Assembly: GCF_030252425.1 (NCBI RefSeq)
Contig: NZ_CP126994.1
Location: forward strand, 124,001-188,000
Source of the DNA: Acidisoma sp. PAMC 29798
GTDB taxonomy: Bacteria; Pseudomonadota; Alphaproteobacteria; Acetobacterales; Acetobacteraceae
Length of the DNA stretch: 64,000 nucleotides
Direction: 5' to 3'
Below, in pieces: positions 56,236 to 64,000 of this stretch. The translations under genes were made by a program, and so were the position numbers. How positions within the stretch are numbered: the stretch's first letter is position 1; the number at the start of each line of letters is the position of its first letter. The notes below the pieces were generated by a model. The model was not told the origin of the DNA and did not search any database. It saw nothing but the letters and a program-made list of their open reading frames with translations.

Positions 56236-56700
56236 TTACCGTCGATACGGCAGCGGCAACAGCGCGCGGATCGGCATCTTGAGCGGCGCGAGAATGCCTG
56301 GAACGATGATACGGGCATCGGAGTCATAGTCCAGGATCATCTCCCGGCAGGCCCCGCAGGGGGAAACGATGGCGAGGCTTTGATCCTCCTCGCCGGTCTT
56401 CGGATGACGGATGGCGACCGCCGTTTCGATCGTGCCGTCGCCGTCCAGGATCGCTCGCCCGAGAGCGACCGCCTCCGCGCAAATTTGGAGGCGGCCGACG
56501 GTCGCGCCGAGGTGGATGCCGGTCCATATACGTCCGTCCCGACCGCGCAATGCGGCCGAGACCATATGCCAGAAGGGCCGGTAATGCTTGGAGATGACCG
56601 CCCGCGCTGCGGCGATCAGCTCATGATCCGCGGGCGTCAGTGTCTCGACGGGAATCTCATGCTCGGGCGCGATCGTCTCATTCGGCAGCCTCAACCTCAT
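56236..56700 (-). CDS. Cytidine deaminase-like zinc enzyme
   Basis: A 154-residue deaminase: zinc ligand Cys74 and proton-shuttling Glu76 in [11 protein letters not shown], and Cys114 and Cys117 in [10 protein letters not shown]. The three-cysteine pattern matches small homotetrameric cytidine deaminases and blasticidin-S-deaminase-like proteins. The N-terminal 25 residues look like an extension. Its start lies 23 bases inside the end of recA, suggesting coupled translation. Substrate (cytidine or another base) is not certain. Confidence 0.85.
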   Translation of the reverse strand: MRLRLPNETIAPEHEIPVETLTPADHELIAAARAVISKHYRPFWHMVSAALRGRDGRIWTGIHLGATVGRLQICAEAVALGRAILDGDGTIETAVAIRHPKTGEEDQSLAIVSPCGACREMILDYDSDARIIVPGILAPLKMPIRALLPLPYRR

Positions 56701-57715
56701 CTCCCGTCGGATCGGACATCATGGCATTCACCACGATGCCCGAGTGATCGCGCAGCTTCAATTCCAAAGCCTCCGCGACATCAGGGTGATCCAGCAAAAA
56801 CTGCCGGGCGTTGTTGCGGCCTTGGCCGATGCGCTGGCTGTCGTAGCTGAACCAGGAGCCCGATTTCTCGACCACGGCGGCTTTCACGCCGAGATCGATC
56901 AACTCGCCCATCTTGCTGATACCCTCACCATACATGATGTCGAACTCGACCTGACGGAAGGGCGGGGCCAGCTTGTTCTTGACCACCTTCACGCGGGTCT
57001 GGTTGCCGACGACCTCGTCCTTCTCCTTGATCTGGCCGATGCGACGGATGTCGAGGCGGATGGAGGCGTAGAACTTCAGGGCATTGCCGCCCGTGGTGGT
57101 TTCCGGATTGCCGAACATGACGCCGATCTTGAGGCGAATCTGGTTCAGGAAGATGAAGGTCGTCTTGGACTTCGAGACCGAACCGGTGAGCTTTCGCAGC
57201 GCCTGGCTCATCAGCCGCGCATGAAGGCCGACATGGGTATCGCCCATTTCGCCTTCCAATTCGGCGCGGGGCACCAGGGCCGCGACGCTATCGACCACCA
57301 GCACGTCGATCGCGCCCGATCGCACCAGGGTATCGGCGATTTCCAGCGCCTGCTCACCCGCGTCCGGCTGGCTGATCAGCAGGTTGTCGACATCGACGCC
57401 CAGGCGGCGGGCATAGATCGGGTCGAGCGCGTGCTCGGCATCGATGAAGGCGCAGGTGCCGCCGCGCTTCTGGGCCTCGGCAATGGCGTGGAGGGCGAGT
57501 GTGGTCTTGCCCGAGCTTTCCGGGCCGTAGATTTCTACGATCCGGCCGCGGGGCAGGCCGCCGATGCCGAGTGCGAGGTCGAGGCCGATCGAACCCGAGG
57601 GAATCGTTTCGATGTGCTCATCACCGGGGCGGGAGCCCATGCGCATGATGGAGCCCTTGCCGAATGCCCGTTCGATCTGCAGGAGAGCCGCGTCGAGAGC
57701 CTTGGTCTTTTCCAT
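56678..57715 (-). CDS. recA: Recombinase RecA
   Basis: DNA strand-exchange ATPase and co-protease of the SOS response. 345 residues from ATG 57715, with a GAGGA ribosome site six bases upstream. Walker A is [15 protein letters not shown], followed by [29 protein letters not shown] and [19 protein letters not shown]. The C-terminal tail is acidic as usual. I could not find a clear alphaproteobacterial LexA box (GTTC-N7-GTTC) upstream. Confidence 0.97.
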   Translation of the reverse strand: MEKTKALDAALLQIERAFGKGSIMRMGSRPGDEHIETIPSGSIGLDLALGIGGLPRGRIVEIYGPESSGKTTLALHAIAEAQKRGGTCAFIDAEHALDPIYARRLGVDVDNLLISQPDAGEQALEIADTLVRSGAIDVLVVDSVAALVPRAELEGEMGDTHVGLHARLMSQALRKLTGSVSKSKTTFIFLNQIRLKIGVMFGNPETTTGGNALKFYASIRLDIRRIGQIKEKDEVVGNQTRVKVVKNKLAPPFRQVEFDIMYGEGISKMGELIDLGVKAAVVEKSGSWFSYDSQRIGQGRNNARQFLLDHPDVAEALELKLRDHSGIVVNAMMSDPTGDEVEAAE

Positions 57716-57827
57716 TTTGGTCCTCAAAAGGCGGAATCAGGGCGCGACTCGGCTGCCCGAATCAGGTGAATCTGAGTCTGGCCAAATAAGAACAAATACG
57801 CAACACCGGCGGGGTGGAGCTTTGGTC

Positions 57828-58451
57828 TTAAACGACCAGCAATTGCCCTATCGTTACGATATCGACACCAGCGATGTCCATATTTCGATGCGCCCTGGCG
57901 AGCGATCCATCGAGATCGATGCCTCGGCTGGCGTCATCGACCATGGACACCGTCAGGCCGAAGTGTCGGGCATCGCAGGCGGTCCAGCCGACGCAGAAGT
58001 CGGTCGCGACGCCGCAGACCACGACCTCGGTAATGCCCCGGCTCGCCAGCCAACCGTCAAGGCCCGTTCGGGTCGTCCGATCGGCTTCGAGGAAGGCGGA
58101 GTAGCTATCGACAGCCGGGTGATAGCCTTTGCGCAGGACCAGGCCGGCATGCGGAATATCGAGATCAGGGTGAAACGCAGCGCCCTCGGTGCCCATGACG
58201 CAATGATCCGGCCATAGAACCTGCGGGCCGTAAAAGGCGTCGAAGGTCTCATAGACATCTTTTCCGGGATGGCTGGACGCGAAGGACGCATGGCCCGGCG
58301 TATGCCAATCCTGCGTCAGCACGACGTTCGAGAACTGCGTCGCGAGCTTATTGATGGTCGCCACGATGTCGTGGCCGCCGGCAACAGCCAGTGCGCCACC
58401 GGGCATGAAGTCGTTCTGCATATCGACGACGAGAAGGGCGCGATTGCTCAT
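57828..58451 (-). CDS. pncA: Nicotinamidase
   Basis: Hydrolyses nicotinamide to nicotinate for NAD salvage. 207 residues with the triad Asp10 (VVDMQNDFMPGGAL), Lys108 (LRKGYHP) and Cys153 (GVATDFCVGWT). The metal ligands are Asp48 and His50 (LTQDWHTPGH) plus His83. It has the spacing of E. coli PncA. Together with pncC and nadE in this window it covers amide-recycling steps of NAD metabolism. Confidence 0.95.
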   Translation of the reverse strand: MSNRALLVVDMQNDFMPGGALAVAGGHDIVATINKLATQFSNVVLTQDWHTPGHASFASSHPGKDVYETFDAFYGPQVLWPDHCVMGTEGAAFHPDLDIPHAGLVLRKGYHPAVDSYSAFLEADRTTRTGLDGWLASRGITEVVVCGVATDFCVGWTACDARHFGLTVSMVDDASRGIDLDGSLARAHRNMDIAGVDIVTIGQLLVV

Positions 58452-58517
58452 AATGTCCCACCGGAGGCGTGTCTTGGCCGTCTGTCCCTACACCCTGACG
58501 CAGGCTAAGGGGAGGTC

Positions 58518-59213
58518 ATGACCGCTCACATCCTGGACCATCCGATCTGGAACGCCTTGACAACGCGACAGAGCGGCTTCGCCGAGGCGGATGGCCTCGC
58601 CCGGCGTTATCGGCCCGAAATCTCGCTGTTTGCGGCAATCGCCGATCGCACGCCGGACAGCTTCGCTTCGCTCCGTCGGCTCATCCCCGATGGCGGTACG
58701 GTTGCCTTGTTCACGATCGCGCCGGTGACGCCGCCGGATGATTTTGAGGTGACGCTCGCGACCACGCTGGAGCAGATGCTCGGAACGGAGCTCGTGGAGG
58801 CCGACGAGTCGGCGCTAAGTCCGCTCGGCGTCGCCGATGCGCCGGAGATGCTGGACCTCGCCGAGCTGACGAAGCCTGGACCCTATTATCTCCGCACGCA
58901 TGAGCTGGGTGCTTTTCTCGGTGTGCGGGTCGGTGGCCAGCTCGTCGCTATGGCCGGCGAACGCATGAGGCTAAATGGCTTCACGGAGGTGACGGCCGTC
59001 TGCACCCATCCCGATCATTGCGGGAAGGGCTATGGCAGCTTGCTTCTCGGCGCGGTGGCGCGGCGTGTGCGGGCGCGCGGCGAGACGCCGTTCCTGCACG
59101 TCTTCTCGCACAACACCCAGGCGATCGCGCTCTATCTCCGCTCGGGCTTCACTCATCGTCAGACGATGCAGCTCACGGTGTTGGCGAAGCGCTCTGTTCC
59201 AACATCGGTTTGA
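58518..59213 (+). CDS. GNAT family N-acetyltransferase (FR47-like)
   Basis: A 231-residue protein with the acetyltransferase core in the C-terminal half: MAGERMRLNGFTEVTAVCTH, the acetyl-CoA loop HCGKGYGSLLLGAVARRVRA and VFSHNTQAIALYLRSGF. The N-terminal 100 residues form a poorly conserved first subdomain. The substrate is unknown. Its last 41 bases overlap the convergent gluconokinase gene. Confidence 0.88.
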   Translation: MTAHILDHPIWNALTTRQSGFAEADGLARRYRPEISLFAAIADRTPDSFASLRRLIPDGGTVALFTIAPVTPPDDFEVTLATTLEQMLGTELVEADESALSPLGVADAPEMLDLAELTKPGPYYLRTHELGAFLGVRVGGQLVAMAGERMRLNGFTEVTAVCTHPDHCGKGYGSLLLGAVARRVRARGETPFLHVFSHNTQAIALYLRSGFTHRQTMQLTVLAKRSVPTSV

Positions 59214-59703
59214 GTTTTGCTAGCACTTCGGCCACGATCTCATCGACGGGGCGACCGATCTCGACCGTGATGGCCTCTTCCGGTCCGGGCGCTTCTAGCG
59301 TCGCGAACTGACTCTGAAGCAGGGACGGCGGCATGAAATGCCGCTCGCGATGCTGCATGCGGGACAGCAGAAGCTCGTAACTGCCCTTCAAATAGATGAA
59401 GTGCACGTCCTTGTGGCGATTGCGCAGGATGTCGCGATAGGTGTGCTTGAGCGAGGAACAGGTGACGACGCCTCTCACACCTTCGTCGCGCCATTCGGCA
59501 ATGCGCGCCGCGATCGCTTGAAGCCAGGGACGCCGGTCATCATCGTCAAGCGGCGTACCATGCGACATCTTCTCGATATTGGCGGGGGGATGAAGATCGT
59601 CCCCTTCGATCATCGGCCAGCCGAGATCCTTGGCCACTGCCGCCGCAATGGTCGATTTGCCGCAGCCAGAGACGCCCATGAAGATCAGCGCGGTAAGTGG
59701 CAT
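59173..59703 (-). CDS. gntK: Gluconokinase
   Basis: Phosphorylates D-gluconate to 6-phosphogluconate. 176 residues: P-loop FMGVSGCGKSTIAAAVAKDL, MIEGDDLHPPANIEKMSHG (gluconate site), LDDDDRRPWLQ, VTCSSLKHTYRDILR and FIYLKGSYELLLSRM. The last dozen residues are encoded in the overlap with the GNAT gene. No gluconate permease is adjacent. Confidence 0.94.
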   Translation of the reverse strand: MPLTALIFMGVSGCGKSTIAAAVAKDLGWPMIEGDDLHPPANIEKMSHGTPLDDDDRRPWLQAIAARIAEWRDEGVRGVVTCSSLKHTYRDILRNRHKDVHFIYLKGSYELLLSRMQHRERHFMPPSLLQSQFATLEAPGPEEAITVEIGRPVDEIVAEVLAKLKPMLEQSASPTP

Positions 59704-59758
59704 GGAAGAGAAGACCCCTAGGAGCAGAACAAGATTGGCCCGAATCCAAATCCAAAAT

Positions 59759-59789
59759 CGTCATCCCCGCATCAAGTGCGCGGATGACG
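59759..59789. repeat. Palindromic repeat, family A, short copy
   Basis: CGTCATCCCCGC at the left pairs with GCGCGGATGACG at the right around ATCAAGT, the same outer ends as the long copies. It lies between two minus-strand genes, downstream of ychF and upstream of gntK, and may end the ychF transcript. Confidence 0.75.
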
Positions 59790-59826
59790 GTCACTAGCAA
59801 TGACCAACCTTACCATCATCGCGTGC

Positions 59827-60921
59827 CTAAACGTTGAAGCGGAAGAGCAGCACGTCACCGTCCTTCACCACGTATTCCTTGCCTTCAATCCGCAGCTTGC
59901 CCGCGTCGCGCGCGCCGGCTTCACCCTTGTAAGCGATGTAATCCTCGTAGGCCGTGGTCTCCACCGCAATGAAGCCGCGTTCGAAATCGCCATGGATGGC
60001 GCCAGCCGCGCCCGGTCCCTTGGTGCCCTTGAGAATGGTCCAGGCCCGCGTTTCCTTAGGGCCCACGGTGAAGTAGGTGATCAGGCCCAAAAGCCCATAG
60101 CCGGCACTAATCACGCGGTCGAGGCCGCTATCCGTCAGGCCCAGACCTTCGAGATAGTCGCCGCGATCGGCATCCGGCAATTGGCTGACCTCAGCTTCGA
60201 TGGCTGCCGAGACCACGACATGGGCGGCGCCCTGGCGTTCGGCCATCTCCGCGACCTTGGCGGAGAAGGCATTGCCCTCGGCGGCCGAGGCTTCCTCGAC
60301 GTTGCAGACATAGAGGACGGGCTTGGCCGTCAGCAGTTGTAGACGCTCGGCAATGCGGCGGTCGGCTTCGGGGATGGCGGTGCGGGCGGCTTTACCCTCG
60401 GTCAGCGCCGCGATGATCGGCTCGACCAAGGCGAGCAAGGTCACGCTCTCCTTGTCGCCGCCACGCGCACGCTTCTGCAAGCCGATGAGGCGCTTCTCCA
60501 GGCTTTCGAGATCGGTGAGCATCAGCTCGGTCTCGACTACCTCGGCATCCCGCACAGGATCGATATTGCCTTCGACATGGGTGATGTCGCTGTCCTCGAA
60601 ACACCGCAGGACGTGGATGATGGCGTCGGTCTCGCGAATATTGGCGAGGAATTGGTTGCCGAGGCCTTCCCCCTTGGAGGCGCCGCGCACCAGACCGGCG
60701 ATGTCCACAAACTCCAGGCTCGTCGGCAGGATCTTGGCGGATTTGCCGATGGCGGCCAGCGCCTGAAGCCGCTTATCCGGCACCGCGACACGGCCGACAT
60801 TGGGCTCGATGGTGCAGAAGGGATAGTTCGCGGCCTGGGCGGCGGCGGTCGCCGTCAAGGCGTTGAAGAGAGTCGATTTGCCGACATTCGGCAGCCCGAC
60901 GATGCCGCAGTTGAACCCCAT
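59827..60921 (-). CDS. ychF: Redox-regulated ATPase YchF
   Basis: Obg-family P-loop protein of 364 residues that hydrolyses ATP and binds ribosomes: GIVGLPNVGKSTLFNALT (G1), FVDIAGLVRGASKGEGLGNQ (G3), the altered G4 in YVCNVEEASA, which explains ATP preference, and a C-terminal TGS domain (TYFTVGPKETRAW). It begins at the last base of the pth stop codon (TGATG overlap), the usual pth-ychF pairing. Confidence 0.96.
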   Translation of the reverse strand: MGFNCGIVGLPNVGKSTLFNALTATAAAQAANYPFCTIEPNVGRVAVPDKRLQALAAIGKSAKILPTSLEFVDIAGLVRGASKGEGLGNQFLANIRETDAIIHVLRCFEDSDITHVEGNIDPVRDAEVVETELMLTDLESLEKRLIGLQKRARGGDKESVTLLALVEPIIAALTEGKAARTAIPEADRRIAERLQLLTAKPVLYVCNVEEASAAEGNAFSAKVAEMAERQGAAHVVVSAAIEAEVSQLPDADRGDYLEGLGLTDSGLDRVISAGYGLLGLITYFTVGPKETRAWTILKGTKGPGAAGAIHGDFERGFIAVETTAYEDYIAYKGEAGARDAGKLRIEGKEYVVKDGDVLLFRFNV

Positions 60922-61499
60922 CAGCCTACCTTCCGCATGTCTTCGGCGACACTTGTCATGAAATCCTCTGGCCGGTTGTCGGCAAGCTGTGGCGCACGGT
61001 CGGCGACCGCGCCCAGGAAGGGGATCAGCCAGCTCCGGTCGGCGGCCGGAAAATCCCCCAGCACATAGCCCAGAACGCGATCCTTATGGCCAGGATGCCC
61101 GATGCCCAGCCGCACACGCCGATAGTCCGGCGTGCCGAGGCACTGGTCGATGCTGCGCAGCCCGTTATGCCCGGCCGCCCCGCCACCCTGCTTGATGCGC
61201 AGCTTGCCGGGAATGAGGTCGAGTTCGTCGTGAAACACCGTCATCACATCGGGCGTGAGCTTAAAGAACGCCGCCGCCGCCTGCACCGACTGGCCGGAGG
61301 CGTTCATATAGGTCATCGGCTTGAGGGCAAGAATGCGTGTTGTGCCGATGCGCCCCTCGGCCACAAGACCCTTGAAACGCGGCCGCCACGGCCCGAAGCC
61401 GTGGCGGCTCGCAATCGTATCCAGCGCCATGAAGCCAATATTGTGGCGCTGCCGGGCCATGCCCGGCTCTGGATTGCCGAGCCCGACCCAGAGCTGCAT
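60921..61499 (-). CDS. pth: Peptidyl-tRNA hydrolase
   Basis: Recycles peptidyl-tRNA released from stalled ribosomes. 192 residues: [20 protein letters not shown] with catalytic His19, [37 protein letters not shown] and [14 protein letters not shown]. It sits between rplY and ychF in the rplY-pth-ychF order widespread in alphaproteobacteria. Confidence 0.96.
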   Translation of the reverse strand: MQLWVGLGNPEPGMARQRHNIGFMALDTIASRHGFGPWRPRFKGLVAEGRIGTTRILALKPMTYMNASGQSVQAAAAFFKLTPDVMTVFHDELDLIPGKLRIKQGGGAAGHNGLRSIDQCLGTPDYRRVRLGIGHPGHKDRVLGYVLGDFPAADRSWLIPFLGAVADRAPQLADNRPEDFMTSVAEDMRKVG

Positions 61500-61532
61500 A
61501 GGCGGATGGACCTCCCCTTGCGGAGGAGCCCC

Positions 61533-62276
61533 TTACTTCTTCTTCGCGGGCTTCTGCGCCGGACCGGGGGTCGAGCCCTTGGCCGGTGCCGCACCCTTGG
61601 CCGGAGCGGCGCCCTTGGCGGGTGCCTTGCCGCCAGCCTTGGTGGCGGCGGGCGCGGGCGTGGCGGCCGCAGCGGCGGCGGCATCCTCGGCGGCATCGGT
61701 TTCCGAAATCTGCGTAGGCGGTGCGACGGTCGCGATCACGAAGTCACGCTCCAGAATGATCGGGCGCGTGCCCTCGGTGCCGCGAAGGTCCGAAAAGCGG
61801 ATGTTGTCGTTGATGTCGAGCGTGCCGAGATCGCCGTGGAAGGCTTCCGGCACCGTCTCGGGATCGGCATAGACTTCGACCGTGTGGCGGACGACGTTCA
61901 GCACGCCACCGCGCTTGAGGCCGGGGGAGGTGGCTTCATTCTCGAACACCACTTGCACGGCGACGCGAATCTGCTCGCCCGGCGCAAGGCGCTGAAAATC
62001 GACATGCTCGGGCTGGTCGGTCACGGGATGGAACTGCACGTCGCGGATCAGGGCGCGCGTGGTATCGGTACCGTACGAAAGCTCGTACAGGCGTGACCGC
62101 CAGCCACCGCGATGAAGCTCCTTCATGACCGCGCGCGGCTCAAGGGAGATCAGGGTCGGCGTCTGCTTCGCCCCGTAGATGACGGCGGGAACCTTCCCGG
62201 CCCGGCGTGTCGCGCGTGCTGCCCCCTTACCTGCATGCTCGCGCAGCTCGGCCGGAATAGTCGTGAAATTGGCCAT
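61533..62276 (-). CDS. rplY: Ribosomal protein L25/general stress protein Ctc
   Basis: Binds 5S rRNA. 247 residues, the long TL5/Ctc form: an N-terminal L25 domain (AARATRRAGKVPAVIYG, about residues 18-34), a C-terminal beta domain, and a 60-residue Ala/Pro/Lys tail built partly from APAKGA repeats and ending KPAKKK. An AGGAG ribosome site lies seven bases upstream of the ATG. It heads the rplY-pth-ychF unit, and a terminator-like hairpin occupies its short leader. Confidence 0.95.
   Translation of the reverse strand: MANFTTIPAELREHAGKGAARATRRAGKVPAVIYGAKQTPTLISLEPRAVMKELHRGGWRSRLYELSYGTDTTRALIRDVQFHPVTDQPEHVDFQRLAPGEQIRVAVQVVFENEATSPGLKRGGVLNVVRHTVEVYADPETVPEAFHGDLGTLDINDNIRFSDLRGTEGTRPIILERDFVIATVAPPTQISETDAAEDAAAAAAATPAPAATKAGGKAPAKGAAPAKGAAPAKGSTPGPAQKPAKKK
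61576..61629 (-). repeat. Three tandem 18-base repeats in the rplY tail
   Basis: Units at 61576-61593, 61594-61611 and 61612-61629 all begin CCCTTGGC on the plus strand and encode a six-residue APAKGA-type repeat. They lie in the low-complexity, lysine-rich C-terminal tail and keep the reading frame, so copy number can change without disrupting the gene. Confidence 0.75.
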
Positions 62277-62292
62277 AACTCGCTCCTATCGG

Positions 62293-62367
62293 AAAACACT
62301 AAAACGCCGGCCTCCAGGGGTGCCGACGTTACGCGGGCGATGTAGCGGAAGCCCAGACCCCGCGCAA
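62293..62367 (-). promoter_or_regulatory. rplY promoter and terminator-like leader hairpin
   Basis: On the minus strand TTGCGC (62362-62367) and TACATC (62339-62344) are 17 bases apart. A few bases downstream AACGTCGGC (62322-62330) pairs with GCCGGCGTT (62303-62311), and TTTTAGTGTTTT follows (to 62293). No gene feeds this hairpin from upstream, so it sits in the mRNA leader and may work as an attenuator or as the binding site of an autoregulator. Confidence 0.55.
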
Positions 62368-62439
62368 CCGCGGCCTGCGCACGTCCGGTGCGACAAGCCG
62401 ATGGCCGCAACTTTCTGTTGCAAACATCGATACATCCTG

Positions 62440-62495
62440 TTGCGGAATCTTCCGGTTTCGATTTTAATGCGGATCGGCAAAGTTGTATCTACAAC
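62440..62495 (+). promoter_or_regulatory. Promoter and palindromic operator of the DyP peroxidase gene
   Basis: TTGCGG (62440-62445) and TTTAAT (62463-62468) are 17 bases apart. A perfect palindrome GTTGTA-TC-TACAAC at 62482-62495 covers about +7 to +20 from the expected transcription start, where a bound repressor would block initiation. Two CTGTTGC copies at 62415-62421 and 62437-62443 lie two helical turns apart near the -35. The regulator is unknown. Confidence 0.55.
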
Positions 62496-62565
62496 CTGAA
62501 GATGCGCCATTGGAGCAATATCTTTAGGGTCTTTAAAACCAAGAAATCTTCAAAGGGAGACGGTC

Positions 62566-64000
62566 ATGCCAGATACACAGCAGCCCGCGATTGATCTTTC
62601 TCAAGAAAACACCCCGATCGACGAGAGCTTACAAAAATACGCTCAACTCATGAACAATTTGCAAGGTAATATCCTCACCTCGCATGGCCGCCATTTCGCC
62701 ATGCACATTTTTTTCAAGTTCAAGCCGGATCTTGCGGCCGCCAAGGCTGCCATCGTCGCGCTGCGAACCTCGGGTTACATCCATTCGGCTGCGGAGCAAG
62801 CTGCCCAGACTGCCCGCTTCGTCGCTGACGGCGACACAATACAGGAAGTCTTCGGCACGATACTGTTCAGCGCCCACGGTTTGGCGGCGCTAGGGCTCAC
62901 CGTGCCGCCGGGCGGCAGCATCGCACCAGGACCTGCCGTCAACCTGACCTTTGCACAACCGATGCGTGCTGCGGCGGCTGAGTTAGGCGACAAACTGAAC
63001 CTGTGGGACCCTGAATATCTTGAGGACATCGACGGTGTGCTCATCGTCGCCTACGGCAATCAGCCGACCGACAACACGCAACCGATCCTCGACGAACTCT
63101 TCGCTCAGGCGAAGAAGGCACGCGAGATCCTGGAGAAGGGGGCTGTGGTTGCGAAGGTCGAGACCGGCCATGCCCATGTCATCGACAACGAGCCGCGCGA
63201 GCATTTCGGCTTCGTGGACGGGATCAGCCAGCCGCTCTTCCGTGTCAAGGATATCGCTGGCGCTGGCCCGACTGACCTCTTCGATCCTGCGGCCGGGCTG
63301 ATCAACCTTTTGATCGCCGATCCCTGCGCGCCGGGCGGTTCCACGGATGCCTTCGCGAGCTTCTTCGTGTTCCGAAAGTTGGAGCAGAACGTCAAAGGGT
63401 GGCGTGCGGCGGTAGAAACAACCGCGAAAGACCTGGATGCGGATCCCGGCCTTGCCGGCGCCATGGCAGTGGGGCGTTTTCAGAACGGCGATCCGGTGGT
63501 GGAGGCGGATGCGCCGACGGGTCCCTTTCCGCAGCCGAGCCCGCCGAACAACTTCACTTATGCCGAGGACGTGGCCGGGCTTAAATGCCCGTATCACGGC
63601 CATATCCGGAAGGCGAACCCCCGTGGCGACACAGACCGCAACTTCGGTAAAGGGGACGGTAAGCTGACGCCCGGTGAGCGCGACCGCCGCATTGCGCGCC
63701 GGGGCATCACCTACGGCGATCGTGCGCCGGGCCTGACCGATGCCCCGGAGACGGGGGTCGGACTGCTCTTTATGTGTTATCAGGCGAATATCGCCGACCA
63801 GTTCGCCTTCATGCAGAAGAACTGGGTCAATAATGACGGTTTCGGGCGCGGCGATCCGCTGCCTGGACAGGATGCCGTCATCGGCCAGGGCAGCCACACC
63901 CAGGCACAGGTCTGGGCCGATCCCTGGGGCGGGCCAAACACCAAGACGCTGCCGGATTTCGGCCAGTTCGTTACGAACAAAGGCGGCGAGTTCTTCCTCG
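62566..64000 (+). CDS. DyP-type peroxidase (3' partial)
   Basis: Haem peroxidase; 478 residues are visible before the window ends. The opening LMNNLQGNILTSHGR is typical of the long DyP class. The catalytic GFVDGISQP (Asp of GXXDG) is near residue 212, and KCPYHGHIRKANPR with the proximal haem His is near 345. RRIARRGITYGDRAPG and GLLFMCYQANIADQFAFMQK follow. There is no Tat signal and no encapsulin-targeting tail can be checked, as the C-terminus is missing. A GGGAGA ribosome site precedes ATG 62566. Confidence 0.92.
   Translation, partial: MPDTQQPAIDLSQENTPIDESLQKYAQLMNNLQGNILTSHGRHFAMHIFFKFKPDLAAAKAAIVALRTSGYIHSAAEQAAQTARFVADGDTIQEVFGTILFSAHGLAALGLTVPPGGSIAPGPAVNLTFAQPMRAAAAELGDKLNLWDPEYLEDIDGVLIVAYGNQPTDNTQPILDELFAQAKKAREILEKGAVVAKVETGHAHVIDNEPREHFGFVDGISQPLFRVKDIAGAGPTDLFDPAAGLINLLIADPCAPGGSTDAFASFFVFRKLEQNVKGWRAAVETTAKDLDADPGLAGAMAVGRFQNGDPVVEADAPTGPFPQPSPPNNFTYAEDVAGLKCPYHGHIRKANPRGDTDRNFGKGDGKLTPGERDRRIARRGITYGDRAPGLTDAPETGVGLLFMCYQANIADQFAFMQKNWVNNDGFGRGDPLPGQDAVIGQGSHTQAQVWADPWGGPNTKTLPDFGQFVTNKGGEFFL

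Noticed and set aside
57716-57827. LexA/SOS box upstream of recA
   Set aside because: Only a single GTTC half-site near 57790 is visible; neither GTTC-N7-GTTC nor CTGT-N8-ACAG is present.
1-64000. tRNA, rRNA, CRISPR, IS or prophage features
   Set aside because: No cloverleaf with a T-loop signature, no spaced repeat array, and no transposase, integrase or phage protein was recognised on either strand.

Overview
The window is a dense, high-GC bacterial chromosome segment with about 59 protein genes, one of them cut at each edge. Housekeeping content and gene neighbourhoods point to an alphaproteobacterium, probably Rhodospirillales and perhaps Acetobacteraceae. The pointers are purM-purN divergent from perM-hdaA-ppk-ppx, a small aa3-oxidase subunit IV, a phasin with PhaR-like sites, clpS-clpA, and the DUF403/ATP-grasp pair. 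This placement is inference from families and gene order, not from a phylogenetic marker. I saw no rRNA, tRNA, CRISPR array, IS element or prophage.

Layout: 1-6742 is a dipeptide-type ABC transporter operon (binding protein, C and B permeases, D and F ATPases), followed in the same operon by a DUF3445 haem N-demethylase-like protein and an ABM monooxygenase. 6753-10121 (minus) holds a small membrane protein, pncC, pgpA and a Slt-type transglycosylase. 10307-15422 (plus) is dapA-smpB-ribD-ribA-purU-folD. 15431-18753 (minus) has an MFS pump, a TacA/TacT-like toxin-antitoxin pair and an ArsB-like permease, the last sitting at the end of the sulfite reduction operon (siroheme dehydrogenase, cysJ, cysI; to 22880). 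22983-25486 is the alpha-E/ATP-grasp pair. Next come a secreted unknown and ftsK (plus), then a receiver protein, nadE and an ABC-F ATPase (minus), ndk (plus), and coxIV, purN and purM (minus).

36269-43294 is a tightly overlapping plus-strand run: perM, hdaA, ppk, ppx and an FAD-linked dehydrogenase. A SPOR-carrying D,D-carboxypeptidase follows on the minus strand, then the phasin with its terminator, then clpS and clpA. From 48703 almost everything is on the minus strand: ssuD, hdeD, a Tim44-like protein, pmbA, an M16 peptidase, thrC, a small coiled coil, cytidine deaminase, recA, pncA, gntK, ychF, pth and rplY. A GNAT gene lies on plus among them. A DyP-type peroxidase (plus) runs off the right edge.

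The genes cover one-carbon and purine metabolism (purU, folD, purN, purM), riboflavin, sulfur assimilation (SsuD releases sulfite, CysIJ reduces it), NAD recycling (pncC, pncA, nadE), polyphosphate and PHA storage, and protein quality control. The strongest non-genic signals are two families of compound palindromic repeats, mostly between convergent genes. Others are an intercistronic UUCG hairpin in the dpp operon, a terminator-like leader before rplY, a direct-repeat operator at the toxin-antitoxin module, PhaR-type sites at the phasin promoter, and a palindromic operator at the DyP promoter. No complete undescribed system is evident. The best candidate for a new pathway is the dpp transporter coupled to the haem oxidase and ABM proteins.
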